DNA of 7,983 nucleotides from Erysipelotrichaceae bacterium (lineage in GTDB: Bacteria; Bacillota_I; Bacilli_A; Erysipelotrichales; Erysipelotrichaceae), in contig JAFWFB010000117.1 of the NCBI GenBank assembly GCA_017512625.1, positions 1-7,983 on the forward strand. Reading direction: 5' to 3'. Below the pieces are notes generated by a model. That model saw only the letters and a program-made list of their open reading frames with translations, had not been told where the DNA came from and searched no databases. The translations under genes were made by a program, and so were the position numbers. Positions 1 through 6,354 of the stretch are shown here, one piece after another (position 1 is the first letter of the stretch; every line of letters begins with the position of its first letter).

Positions 1-3
1 CAT
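1..3 (-). other. Possible start codon of a further minus-strand gene, cut by the window edge
   Basis: Reading leftwards, an ATG lies exactly at the window edge, 8 nt after the stop codon of the VOC gene, and is preceded by AAGGG, a partial Shine-Dalgarno sequence only 3 nt away. This would fit the next gene of the same minus-strand run, but no coding sequence is visible, so it is only a candidate. Confidence 0.25.
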
Positions 4-11
4 GAACCCTT

Positions 12-383
12 TTATTTTGCGATCTTCTGGATCTCGACCAGATAATCATCCGGATCGAGCATAAAGAAGGAATATACCGGATATTTGGCGTGCATCGACG
101 GCTTTTTGTAGATCCTGACGCTGTCTTTCAGTTCTTCATATTTTTGAAGCACTGCTTCATTGCTTGCAACATTCAGGGAAAGACAGACGCCAGTAGGACC
201 GCTTAACGGTTTTCGGTCATCATCATATTCACAAAATCCCCAGTATCCATAACCGGTATCAAAAATATACAGTGATTCTCCCTACTTCTGATAAACAGGC
301 AATTTCAGGATATCGTGATAAAACCCATAGGTCTTTTGGATGTCACTGACCGGTAAAAAGACAACGGAACTCTCGATTGCCAT
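12..383 (-). pseudogene. VOC (glyoxalase/bleomycin-resistance fold) protein, interrupted by an in-frame TAG
   Basis: From ATG at 383 to TAA at 14..12 the frame reads 123 residues plus stop, but codon 34 is TAG (282-284). Ignoring it, the protein is a single-module VOC protein of normal length: it opens MAIESSVVFLPVSDIQKTYG, then FYHDIL (the helix typical of the fold), and after the stop continues GESLYIFDTGYGYWGFCEY, GVCLSLNV and ends FMLDPDDYLVEIQKIAK, the C-terminal strand with its usual acidic metal-site Glu. The frame is intact on both sides, so this is a point change rather than a frameshift; Gln is the likeliest ancestral residue (CAG to TAG). The first gene upstream on the same strand, the nitroreductase, ends 4 nt before this ATG, and no clear Shine-Dalgarno precedes it, so it probably depended on coupling. 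No good restart codon follows the TAG closely. The alternatives are a sequencing error or amber readthrough. The substrate cannot be told from the sequence; VOC members span lyases, dioxygenases and binding proteins. Confidence 0.85.
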
Positions 384-387
384 TATG

Positions 388-903
388 TTAAAGAACAGTT
401 ACATTCTTTTCGAAGTCGTAGGTATGAGGTTCCTTTTCCGTATCAGGATAGCCGATAGCAATGGCGATCTTGAAGGAATATCCTTCCGGAATGGCTAATA
501 GCTTAGCATATTCAGCCTTCTTCTCACCATTCAATACCTTGTCCATGCATCCGAGGATGACACTGCCAAGACCTAGTTCTTTGGCAGCGAGGTGGATATT
601 TTCCACAGCAATACCTGCATCAATGGCTGTCCAGCCAAAACCGTCTTCGCCAGACAGATAGAATACCAGCGGCGCATGGTAATAGAAAGATTTTTCCGCA
701 TTAGGATTCAGATCCTTTTGGATCTTGTCGTTGACAGGATTATCATTGGTAGTGACTGTGATGTGGATCTCCTGTCTGTTGGTTGCAGTAGGAGCCTTAA
801 GACCGGCTTCAACCAGGGTACGACAAAGATTTTCGTCGATCATTTCAGCTTTGAAAGCACGGATCGAAGAGCGTGTGTTAATGACATCTAATGTGTTTGA
901 CAT
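388..903 (-). CDS. Nitroreductase family protein (FMN-dependent oxidoreductase)
   Basis: This 171-residue cytosolic flavoprotein fits the compact nitroreductase fold. Residues 11-15 are RSSIR, the classic N-terminal FMN-phosphate-binding signature; residues 38-45 (APTATNRQ) form the second flavin-contacting loop; D95-G-I-A-V-E-N102 begins the long dimer-interface helix followed by LGLGSVILG, and AIAIGYP (147-153) is the usual C-terminal strand and loop. Family members use NAD(P)H to reduce nitro compounds, quinones or flavins, often as homodimers; the physiological substrate here is unknown. The length is at the short end of the family but no motif is missing. ATG at 903 is chosen because AGAGG lies 9 nt upstream (913-917). 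It is divergently oriented from the alcohol dehydrogenase and is followed at 4 nt by the broken VOC gene, so the two were probably co-transcribed. Confidence 0.93.
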   Translation of the reverse strand: MSNTLDVINTRSSIRAFKAEMIDENLCRTLVEAGLKAPTATNRQEIHITVTTNDNPVNDKIQKDLNPNAEKSFYYHAPLVFYLSGEDGFGWTAIDAGIAVENIHLAAKELGLGSVILGCMDKVLNGEKKAEYAKLLAIPEGYSFKIAIAIGYPDTEKEPHTYDFEKNVTVL

Positions 904-925
904 AGTTCAATACCTCTTTATCTTA

Positions 926-954
926 AGTATAACAAAGTCACGATCTCCTCATAA
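926..954 (-). promoter_or_regulatory. Candidate sigma-A promoter for the nitroreductase
   Basis: On the minus strand TATACT (926-931) matches the -10 consensus at five of six positions and lies 22 nt before the start codon, leaving room for the AGAGG ribosome binding site. A 17-nt spacer leads to TTATGA (949-954), a weak -35 with three matches. The -10 is convincing, the -35 is not. Confidence 0.45.
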
Positions 955-961
955 GCAAGAC

Positions 962-980
962 GACCTGCTTAAAGCAGATC
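962..980. promoter_or_regulatory. Palindrome between divergent promoters, possible operator
   Basis: CTGCTT (965-970) and AAGCAG (972-977) are perfect inverted arms around a single A, and after one mismatch the arms extend by two more pairs (GA/TC), giving a 19-nt imperfect dyad. It lies just upstream of the candidate -35 of the nitroreductase and about 60 bases upstream of the expected transcription start of the alcohol dehydrogenase, where a dimeric regulator could act on both. It has no U-tract, so it is not a terminator. No regulator gene is in view, and the assignment is inference from symmetry and position. Confidence 0.4.
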
Positions 981-997
981 AAAGTATCATTCTCGTA

Positions 998-1026
998 AAG
1001 ACTCAGAAATGGTTTTTAATTATAAT
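998..1026 (+). promoter_or_regulatory. Candidate sigma-A promoter for the alcohol dehydrogenase
   Basis: A perfect TATAAT sits at 1021-1026 in an A/T-rich stretch, 27 nt before the start codon. With a 17-nt spacer the -35 position is AAGACT (998-1003), which shares only the GAC core with TTGACA. The implied start near 1033 gives a leader of about 20 nt containing the ribosome binding site, which fits well. Confidence 0.55.
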
Positions 1027-1040
1027 AGTATTAGATATTC

Positions 1041-1047
1041 AAGGAGG
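1041..1047 (+). promoter_or_regulatory. Strong ribosome binding site that fixes the alcohol dehydrogenase start
   Basis: AAGGAGG is a full-strength Shine-Dalgarno sequence 6 nt before ATG at 1054. It rules out the in-frame ATG at 1009, which has no such site and would lie upstream of the predicted transcription start. Confidence 0.9.
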
Positions 1048-1053
1048 TTTACC

Positions 1054-2157
1054 ATGAATTATTACATGCCAAGTAAAGTATATATCGGCGAACATATCCT
1101 CGAAAAAAATGCCCAGGTCTTTGAAGGCTATTCCCAGGCCTTGATCGTTACCGGTAAAAGCAGCGCCAAGAAAAGCGGTGCATTGGACGATCTTCTGCCT
1201 ATTTTGATCGCCAAGGGAGTCGAGTACCAGATCTTTGATGAGATCGTACAGAATCCGACCGTTGAATCAGTCCTAAAGGCTGGAAAGACTGCGCACGATA
1301 ACCGTGCTGATGTTATCATCGGTATCGGCGGCGGTTCGCCGCTGGACAGTGCCAAGGTAATTGCGGCTATCGCAACCAATCCTGATCTCGATGAAAAAGG
1401 TCTTTATGCACTTGATTTTCCTAACAAGCCTTTGGACATCATCCTGATCGGTACTACCGCCGGAACCGGCAGTGAAGTTACCAAAGTCGCGGTACTGACC
1501 AACAGTGAAGGACTTAAGAAGTCGGTCAAGACTGATGAATTCTATGCTAAGGCAGCTTTCGGTGATCCGCGTTATACCATGTCCTTAAACCGCGAGTTTA
1601 CGGTTTCGACCGGACTTGATGCCTTGGCTCATTGTGTGGAGTCCTATTTCAACAACCAGGCTGATGACATCTCCCGCGGCTTTGCTAAGGAAGGGACCAG
1701 GATCCTTTTACCTGAGTTAAGGAAACTGATCGATCCTGAGTATGAATTAATCATCAAAGAAAGAGAAAACCTATATGTGGGTTCGATCCTCGGCGGATTA
1801 GCCATCAATACCACCGCAACCGTCTTCTGTCACAATGTTGGTTACTATCTGACTGAGAATTATCAGATCCCTCATGGCATAGCCTGTGTCTATTTCATGA
1901 ATGACCTGATCGAGTTTGAACGTAAGAACAATCCTGAATATGCGGCCCGCTTCTTCGATGAGATCAAGACTGATATCAATGAGTTCGAAAAGCTGATCGA
2001 TGCATTGATGCCTGAAAATACCATCAAGTTAAGCGAACTGCAGCTACAGGAGATCCTTCCACGCTGGCAGGATAACCGCAGTGTTAGAAACACCTATGGT
2101 TCCATGACTGTAAGTGATGTTGAAGCTATCTTAAGGAAGCATTTTGTAACGGAGTAA
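1054..2157 (+). CDS. Iron-containing (group III) alcohol dehydrogenase
   Basis: This 367-residue cytosolic enzyme belongs to the Fe-dependent alcohol dehydrogenase superfamily, which interconverts alcohols and aldehydes or ketones with NAD(P)H. The N-terminal dinucleotide-binding half carries GIGGGSPLDSAK (90-101) and GTTAGTGSEVTK (133-144), the cofactor signatures. The C-terminal half holds the metal site: D189 and H193 in STGLDALAHCVE, H260 and H274 in the segment ending PHG, with the 14-residue spacing between the two histidines seen in FucO. All four metal ligands are therefore present. By that alignment, the residue corresponding to the extra active-site histidine of FucO (H267) is Tyr264. 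Length is close to the usual 380. The start is set by the AAGGAGG at 1041. The gene's last codons contain the ribosome binding site of the small membrane protein that follows. Substrate cannot be assigned; butanol-type, lactaldehyde or other alcohols all remain possible. Confidence 0.93.
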   Translation: MNYYMPSKVYIGEHILEKNAQVFEGYSQALIVTGKSSAKKSGALDDLLPILIAKGVEYQIFDEIVQNPTVESVLKAGKTAHDNRADVIIGIGGGSPLDSAKVIAAIATNPDLDEKGLYALDFPNKPLDIILIGTTAGTGSEVTKVAVLTNSEGLKKSVKTDEFYAKAAFGDPRYTMSLNREFTVSTGLDALAHCVESYFNNQADDISRGFAKEGTRILLPELRKLIDPEYELIIKERENLYVGSILGGLAINTTATVFCHNVGYYLTENYQIPHGIACVYFMNDLIEFERKNNPEYAARFFDEIKTDINEFEKLIDALMPENTIKLSELQLQEILPRWQDNRSVRNTYGSMTVSDVEAILRKHFVTE

Positions 2158-2159
2158 CT

Positions 2160-2372
2160 ATGAATAAATACTTTAAATTCATCCTATTGGGAATCTGTGG
2201 ACTTGCATTGATAACTGTTTTTGCAGTCAACTATGATTCAGGCAGTTTAAAAACTTCCTTTGCAATAGGCACTATTGGTATTCTGTTTTTAAGTCTTGGC
2301 AGCATAGTCTATGGTACGTTCGGCTATTTCATCGATCTGTTCCGGGAGCTGCGGGATAAGAAGAATAAATAA
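2160..2372 (+). CDS. Small two-helix membrane protein of unknown function
   Basis: I do not recognise a family. The 70 residues hold two hydrophobic segments, about 5-24 and 33-57, joined by a short polar loop (VNYDSGSLKTS), and a charged tail RELRDKKNK. Basic residues at both ends suggest both termini face the cytoplasm. ATG at 2160 lies 2 nt after the alcohol dehydrogenase stop, and GGAG (2151-2154), inside the last codons of that gene, provides a ribosome binding site at 5 nt; translation is therefore likely coupled. A terminator follows 5 nt after the stop, so the two genes form a complete transcription unit. The tight spacing and proper site argue that it is real, though nothing in it shows what it does or that it interacts with the dehydrogenase. 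Confidence 0.75.
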   Translation: MNKYFKFILLGICGLALITVFAVNYDSGSLKTSFAIGTIGILFLSLGSIVYGTFGYFIDLFRELRDKKNK

Positions 2373-2377
2373 ATATT

Positions 2378-2405
2378 AAAAAGACCTGCATATCAGGTCT
2401 TTTTT
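2378..2405. terminator. Bidirectional Rho-independent terminator
   Basis: GACCTG (2383-2388) and CAGGTC (2394-2399) form a stem with a five-base CATAT loop. The arms are flanked by A5 on the left and T5 to T6 on the right, so the hairpin carries a U-tract in either direction. It lies between convergent genes, 5 nt after the stop of the small membrane protein and touching the stop of the DUF3795 gene, and can serve both. Confidence 0.92.
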
Positions 2406-2406
2406 A

Positions 2407-2751
2407 TTATTCTTTATTGTATTCCGCCAGGTTTTTAAGTGCTTGCGGGTTATTCGAGGTGATAGCTGCCAGCTTTTCACAATCCTTCATTTCAGGACAC
2501 TCGCCACAGGTCCCGACCCCTACTATTAATGCACACTGGCGGATCGGACAAATATAACCGCAATAAAGCGTCTTAACTCCTTCAATGCGACAGCCGCTGC
2601 AATTGATCATTTCCGGGGTTATTTCCGCATTGTTGAGTTTTGACCACTCTTCAGCTACCCTTTTTCTTAAACGATCATCGTTTTCGACAGTAGCCAGACG
2701 GGCTTCACATTTCTCACAATCCAGCCCACAGTAAGCGATAAATTTATTCAT
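2407..2751 (-). CDS. Cysteine-rich DUF3795-type protein
   Basis: The 114-residue protein opens with YCGLDCEKCEA (7-17), the hallmark of DUF3795 proteins, and has 11 cysteines: 8, 12, 15, 51, 54, 64, 68, 73, 82, 85 and 91. Pairs such as C51-x2-C54, C64-x3-C68 and C82-x2-C85 look like metal ligands, for zinc or an iron-sulfur centre, but which metal cannot be told. There is no signal peptide or membrane segment, so it is probably cytosolic. The biochemical role of the family is not established. ATG at 2751 is supported by AAAGGAG ending 5 nt upstream. It follows the LTA-synthase relative by 30 nt with no terminator between them, so it is probably transcribed with it. It ends at the bidirectional terminator. 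Confidence 0.88.
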   Translation of the reverse strand: MNKFIAYCGLDCEKCEARLATVENDDRLRKRVAEEWSKLNNAEITPEMINCSGCRIEGVKTLYCGYICPIRQCALIVGVGTCGECPEMKDCEKLAAITSNNPQALKNLAEYNKE

Positions 2752-2781
2752 AACTGCTCCTTTATCTTACTGGTTATGGTT

Positions 2782-4653
2782 TTATTTGTTTTCCGGTTTG
2801 AAATAATCCATTTGTAGGATCTTCTTGGAAATGACCCTTTTCTGGTTATAGTAGTTTAGATCTTCTTCGGCCTTAGCTTCGGTATATTCCGGATTGGTAA
2901 GCGTTATTTTATCAGCGATGTAATCGTAGCCGAAATCATCGGTTCCGGTATAACCGAAATCACCGAAATAGAAGCCATGGTATCTTTCATCGAAGATATC
3001 TCTTCCTAAGGCGATCTTTTCATCGTAATCGATGCCAAACATGTTGGAGATGGTTGGAAGCAGATCCAGGACGGTCGAAGTCTTCTTATAATTCATTGAT
3101 CCATAGTCGGCACAATAGATGAACAGGTCAGTATTTTTGGCCTTATTGTAATAATCGATATTCATGCCGCTGAAGATCGGCGATTCTTCCGTGAAATCCA
3201 GACCTTTGGCCTGATGGTCACCATAGAAGACAAATACTACTTCATTAAGCTTGCCATTCCAGTCAAAGATATCCATGAAGCGGGCGATGGAACTGTCTAA
3301 ATCCATGTTTTTGGCCATGTAATAGACATATTCATCAGGAAGGTTCGGATATTTTTCTTTGATGCGTTCAACATTCTTCTCACTGACACCTACTTCATTT
3401 GGAGCATATGGCTGATGGCCGCTGTAAGTGATCCAGTAGGTCATCCAGTTGTTTTCCCTTTCAACCAGGATCCAGCCGATCTGTTCCATGATCTCATCAT
3501 CCGGCGGTGTGTCTTCCAGACCAAGACCGGTGCAGTCAAAGAACTTATCATAGCCCAAGGTATTGAACATGACCGTACGGTTATAGTATTCGCCATAGTT
3601 GTTATGGAAGGCGAAAGTGTCATAACCGATACTTTCAAACAGGGTAGGTAGCGTCTGAGGAAAATAGTTATCCTGATACTCGTAACAGGACGCATAACTG
3701 TCGCTTTCCGGGATCAGTGAAGTATTGGTCATGATCTCAGTGTCGCTAGTTGAAGCCTTAGGCAGTGGTGTATTGAAATCTTCGATGTTGATGCCGTCAT
3801 GCTTTAAGCGGTAAAGGGTAGGGGTCAGCTCTTTATCCAAAGCAATGTCCACAAAGGATTCAGCCTGAATGAAGATGACGTTCTTACCCTTAAAGACATC
3901 GGTCATCATGTTTTCCTGCTTGTTTGGTGTAAGAGCCAGGTAGTCAGCGACTTCCTTATAATCCTCTTCGCTAAAGCTTGTCTTTTCCGAAAGGGACTTA
4001 AGATCCCTTTCCATGAAGGTCAACAGGCCGAGTTTCTCAACAAACTGATTGGAACTTGGGATCGTATCATAAATGTAGTAATCGGTCTTATCCGGCTGCC
4101 AGGTATTGGTCTCTCTGCTTGCTTCAAGTTCCTTAGTCAGACCGCGGTAATCTAAAAATGCCGGGATCAGGAACAACAGTGACGCCAAGGAGATGATCAG
4201 TTTATATTTGAACTTGATCAGTTTACGTTCATAGAGAAAGTAAAAGATGATAAAGATCAGAGTAATGATCCCTAAAACGATGATCACGGAGAAATCCTTG
4301 ATCGTATAGAATTCCTCGGCGCTGCTTTTTACACCGATGACCTCATCGATCAGGCTTACAGCGTAGGCGAAACGGAAATACTGTCCAAAAGCCTTGAAAT
4401 AGATGGACTGAGCGATCAGGTAAAGGGATATCGCTCCATTGAAGATGAAGACGAATATCTTGCCCAGCAACGGTCCCATCAAAAGGCTGAGGAAGGGGAT
4501 CAGGTAGTACAACACTCTAACCAGATGGTTCTGATAAGGATTGCTTCCTAAGTATTGGGACTGTAACAGGAATAAATAGAGGTAATTGATTAAGATAAAC
4601 GCTAATTCCGTTACAAAATAAATCAGTGTCTTTTTCTTTAGAAAGGTTTTCAT
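2782..4653 (-). CDS. LTA-synthase-family membrane sulfatase (phosphoglycerol transferase)
   Basis: At 623 residues this has the size and layout of LtaS-type enzymes. Five hydrophobic segments (about 10-30, 46-60, 63-85, 121-140, 150-167) are followed by a linker and an extracellular alkaline-phosphatase/sulfatase domain starting at GKNVIFIQAESF. Expected active-site residues are visible: metal ligand E265 in QAESF, nucleophile T302 in KASTSDTE, H413 in SGHQPY, and D479-H480 in FYGDHQ. In the family, the threonine takes glycerol phosphate from phosphatidylglycerol and passes it to lipoteichoic acid or a related glycolipid primer; the exact acceptor here is inferred. A 70-residue tail beyond the domain is rich in Tyr, Gly and Asp (FGDFGYTGTDDFGYDY). 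Basic MKTFLKKK fits an inside-facing start, yet no Shine-Dalgarno precedes ATG 4653, and the prs terminator ends only 18 nt upstream. The DUF3795 gene follows. Confidence 0.93.
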   Translation of the reverse strand: MKTFLKKKTLIYFVTELAFILINYLYLFLLQSQYLGSNPYQNHLVRVLYYLIPFLSLLMGPLLGKIFVFIFNGAISLYLIAQSIYFKAFGQYFRFAYAVSLIDEVIGVKSSAEEFYTIKDFSVIIVLGIITLIFIIFYFLYERKLIKFKYKLIISLASLLFLIPAFLDYRGLTKELEASRETNTWQPDKTDYYIYDTIPSSNQFVEKLGLLTFMERDLKSLSEKTSFSEEDYKEVADYLALTPNKQENMMTDVFKGKNVIFIQAESFVDIALDKELTPTLYRLKHDGINIEDFNTPLPKASTSDTEIMTNTSLIPESDSYASCYEYQDNYFPQTLPTLFESIGYDTFAFHNNYGEYYNRTVMFNTLGYDKFFDCTGLGLEDTPPDDEIMEQIGWILVERENNWMTYWITYSGHQPYAPNEVGVSEKNVERIKEKYPNLPDEYVYYMAKNMDLDSSIARFMDIFDWNGKLNEVVFVFYGDHQAKGLDFTEESPIFSGMNIDYYNKAKNTDLFIYCADYGSMNYKKTSTVLDLLPTISNMFGIDYDEKIALGRDIFDERYHGFYFGDFGYTGTDDFGYDYIADKITLTNPEYTEAKAEEDLNYYNQKRVISKKILQMDYFKPENK

Positions 4654-4671
4654 ATAACAATATAATAAAAG

Positions 4672-4698
4672 AAAAAAGGTGGATTTAATCCACCTTTT
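4672..4698 (-). terminator. Rho-independent terminator of prs
   Basis: On the minus strand GGTGGAT and ATCCACC pair (4688-4694 with 4678-4684) around a three-base loop, extended by A-T pairs, and are followed by six T, one C and four more T. It begins 20 nt after the prs stop codon. Its U-tract ends 18 nt before the start codon of the LTA-synthase relative, so that gene either has its own promoter overlapping this hairpin or relies on readthrough. Confidence 0.92.
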
Positions 4699-4718
4699 AA
4701 TTATTCTCTTGTTGGTGA

Positions 4719-5687
4719 TCAGTCCTCATCATAGATATCGAAGACATTGGAAAGCGGAGTTCCGTCAGCGATCGATTCAATGATTCTGGCTAAGTGGTAG
4801 CCAAGTGAGAGGACCTCAACCTTAGGATATTTCTTAAGTTCTTCTTCCGGAAGAGGAATGGTATTGGTTACAACGATCTTGTCGATGCAGCTGTTCTGAA
4901 GCTTTTCGAGAGCGTTGTTTGAGAAGATGGCGTGAGTGATATAAACATAGATCTCTTTGGCACCATGTTCCTTAAGCAGTCCTGCTCCGGCGATCAGTGA
5001 TCCACCGGTATCACAGATATCATCGACCATGATACAAGTCTTGCCCTCGACATCACCAATGATGTTGTTAACTTCAACGTGGTTAGCCATCGGACGACGC
5101 TTGTCAACAATTGCGATCGGAGAAGTATTGCTGATCCTTAAGCTAAGGTCACGGGCTCTGGTAGTTCCGCCGTGGTCAGGTGATACTACGACTGCATCCT
5201 TGTAGTTAGGGATGTTTTCTCTGATGTGATGACCGAATAATGAGATGGCTGAAAGGTTATCTGTTGGGATATCGAAAAAGCCCTGGATCTGAGTAGCATG
5301 CAGATCAACGGTAACGATACGGTCGATTCCGGCAGCTGTCAAAAGGTCGGCAACCAGCTTGGAAGTGATCGGCTGTCTGGCACGGGTCTTACGATCCTGT
5401 CTGGCATAACCATAATAAGGAACAACTACATTGATCTCAGCCGCACTGGCTCTCTTCATGGCGTCTATGCACACCAGCAGTTCCATTAAGTGTTCGTTTA
5501 CCGGTTTGCAGGTAGACTGGATAACGAAGACTCTCTTTCCGCGGACCGATTCCTGTGGTTCGACCATTGTCTCACCGTCAGCAAAGTGGGCAACTTCAAT
5601 CTTTCCCGGTTCTACGCCTAGATAACCGCAGATCTCTTTAGTCATTTCGACATTAGCGGTTAAAGAAAATACAAGTACATCTTTCAT
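4719..5687 (-). CDS. prs: Ribose-phosphate pyrophosphokinase (PRPP synthase)
   Basis: The enzyme makes 5-phosphoribosyl-1-diphosphate from ribose 5-phosphate and ATP in the cytosol, feeding purine, pyrimidine, histidine, tryptophan and NAD synthesis. The 322 residues match class I PRPP synthases throughout: FADGET (35-40), the flexible catalytic loop YYGYARQDRKTRAR (91-104), the cation-binding segment VTVDLHATQIQGFF (125-138) with H130, SPDHGGTTRAR (169-179), DKRRP (195-199) and the ribose-phosphate loop VDDICDTGGS (221-230). ATG at 5687 follows the glmU-like stop by 9 nt; AAGGAG overlaps the end of that gene 12 nt upstream, a long spacing, with GAGAAG closer as an alternative. The acetyltransferase-prs order matches the glmU-prs pair of Bacilli. 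A strong terminator follows the TGA stop. Confidence 0.97.
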   Translation of the reverse strand: MKDVLVFSLTANVEMTKEICGYLGVEPGKIEVAHFADGETMVEPQESVRGKRVFVIQSTCKPVNEHLMELLVCIDAMKRASAAEINVVVPYYGYARQDRKTRARQPITSKLVADLLTAAGIDRIVTVDLHATQIQGFFDIPTDNLSAISLFGHHIRENIPNYKDAVVVSPDHGGTTRARDLSLRISNTSPIAIVDKRRPMANHVEVNNIIGDVEGKTCIMVDDICDTGGSLIAGAGLLKEHGAKEIYVYITHAIFSNNALEKLQNSCIDKIVVTNTIPLPEEELKKYPKVEVLSLGYHLARIIESIADGTPLSNVFDIYDED

Positions 5688-5696
5688 TCGTTCTTC

Positions 5697-6353
5697 TCAC
5701 TCCTTGTTTAAATACTTATATCCATATCCTTCTTTATTCTGTTGCCTGCTTCTGGCGATTCCCATTTCACCGTCAAGAACTTCCTGGTTAATGGTACTGC
5801 CTGCAGCCAACAGAACTTTAGAACCAATCTTGATCGGAGCAATCAGGGTAACGTTGGAACCGATAAAGGTATCGTCGCCAACTTCGGTGTGATTCTTGTT
5901 CTTTCCGTCATAGTTGGCGGTAATGACGCCACAACCGACATTGACCCTTTCTCCGATATTGGCATCGCCCAGATATGTCAGATGAGCACATTTGGAACCC
6001 TTGCCAAAATTAACATTTTTCATTTCAACGAAGTTGCCGATCCGGCAATCGTCAAAGATATGAGTATTTCCTCTTAAGTGAGAATTAGGACCGACGCTGA
6101 CATTGTTATCAACTCTGCTCTCGACGATCCTGGATGAGATGATGGTGGTATTGTCGCCAATCGTCGCATCTATTAAAAACGAACCCGGCAGGATCTTGCA
6201 ATCCTTACCGATAACGCATTTACCTTCAATATGAACATCCGGATAGATTACTGTGTTTTCACCTATAACCGTTTCTTCACTGATGTATGAACGGTCGATA
6301 TCAACAAAGACAACGCCCTGTTCTGCTAATTTATTATTGATTTCCTTGCTCAT
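5697..6353 (-). CDS. Stand-alone GlmU-type glucosamine-1-phosphate N-acetyltransferase domain
   Basis: The 218 residues align by eye with only the C-terminal half of bifunctional GlmU (about 455 residues). After a short INNKLAEQGV lead-in equivalent to the end of GlmU's linker, hexapeptide repeats (TVIGEN, CVIGKD, TIGDNT) build a left-handed beta-helix. Acetyltransferase signatures follow: HLRGNT (R94), GNFVEMKN (K112), GKGSKCAHLTYLGDANIG with H124, equivalent to catalytic H363 of E. coli, Y127, and NYDGKNK (147-153); it ends RQQNKEGYGY like GlmU. The uridylyltransferase half, with its N-terminal nucleotide-binding loop, is absent, and the 183 nt up to enolase has no room for it. It should convert glucosamine 1-phosphate to GlcNAc-1-phosphate with acetyl-CoA. 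ATG 6353 has AGAGG 5 nt upstream. It overlaps nothing, sits 1 nt after a 25-residue ORF and 9 nt before prs. Confidence 0.9.
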   Translation of the reverse strand: MSKEINNKLAEQGVVFVDIDRSYISEETVIGENTVIYPDVHIEGKCVIGKDCKILPGSFLIDATIGDNTTIISSRIVESRVDNNVSVGPNSHLRGNTHIFDDCRIGNFVEMKNVNFGKGSKCAHLTYLGDANIGERVNVGCGVITANYDGKNKNHTEVGDDTFIGSNVTLIAPIKIGSKVLLAAGSTINQEVLDGEMGIARSRQQNKEGYGYKYLNKE

Positions 6354-6354
6354 A

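Noticed and set aside
12..383. Frameshift as the cause of the VOC gene break
   Set aside because: Family motifs continue in the same frame on both sides of codon 34, so the lesion is a single nonsense codon.
920..937. Rex-like operator (TTGTTA half-site) in the divergent intergenic region
   Set aside because: Only one half-site resembles the redox-regulator consensus; the other half does not match, so it is most likely just the A/T-rich -10 region.
1009..1053. Longer alcohol dehydrogenase starting at the in-frame ATG at 1009
   Set aside because: There is no ribosome binding site there, the extra residues do not look like the family N terminus, and it would lie upstream of the TATAAT; AAGGAGG clearly selects ATG 1054.
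461..1057. Overlapping plus-strand frames opposite the nitroreductase
   Set aside because: They run antisense to a well-supported gene, lack ribosome binding sites and show no recognisable domain; they are by-products of the codon bias.
2752..2781. Separate promoter or terminator between the LTA-synthase relative and the DUF3795 gene
   Set aside because: The 30-nt gap holds only the AAAGGAG ribosome binding site; no hairpin or convincing -10/-35 pair is present.
3415..3695. Frames on either strand inside the LTA-synthase relative
   Set aside because: They lie wholly within a conserved sulfatase domain and have no start signals or family features.
4957..6077. Several plus-strand frames of 62-111 codons opposite prs and the GlmU-like gene
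   Set aside because: All are antisense to strongly conserved coding sequence and have no promoter or ribosome binding site.
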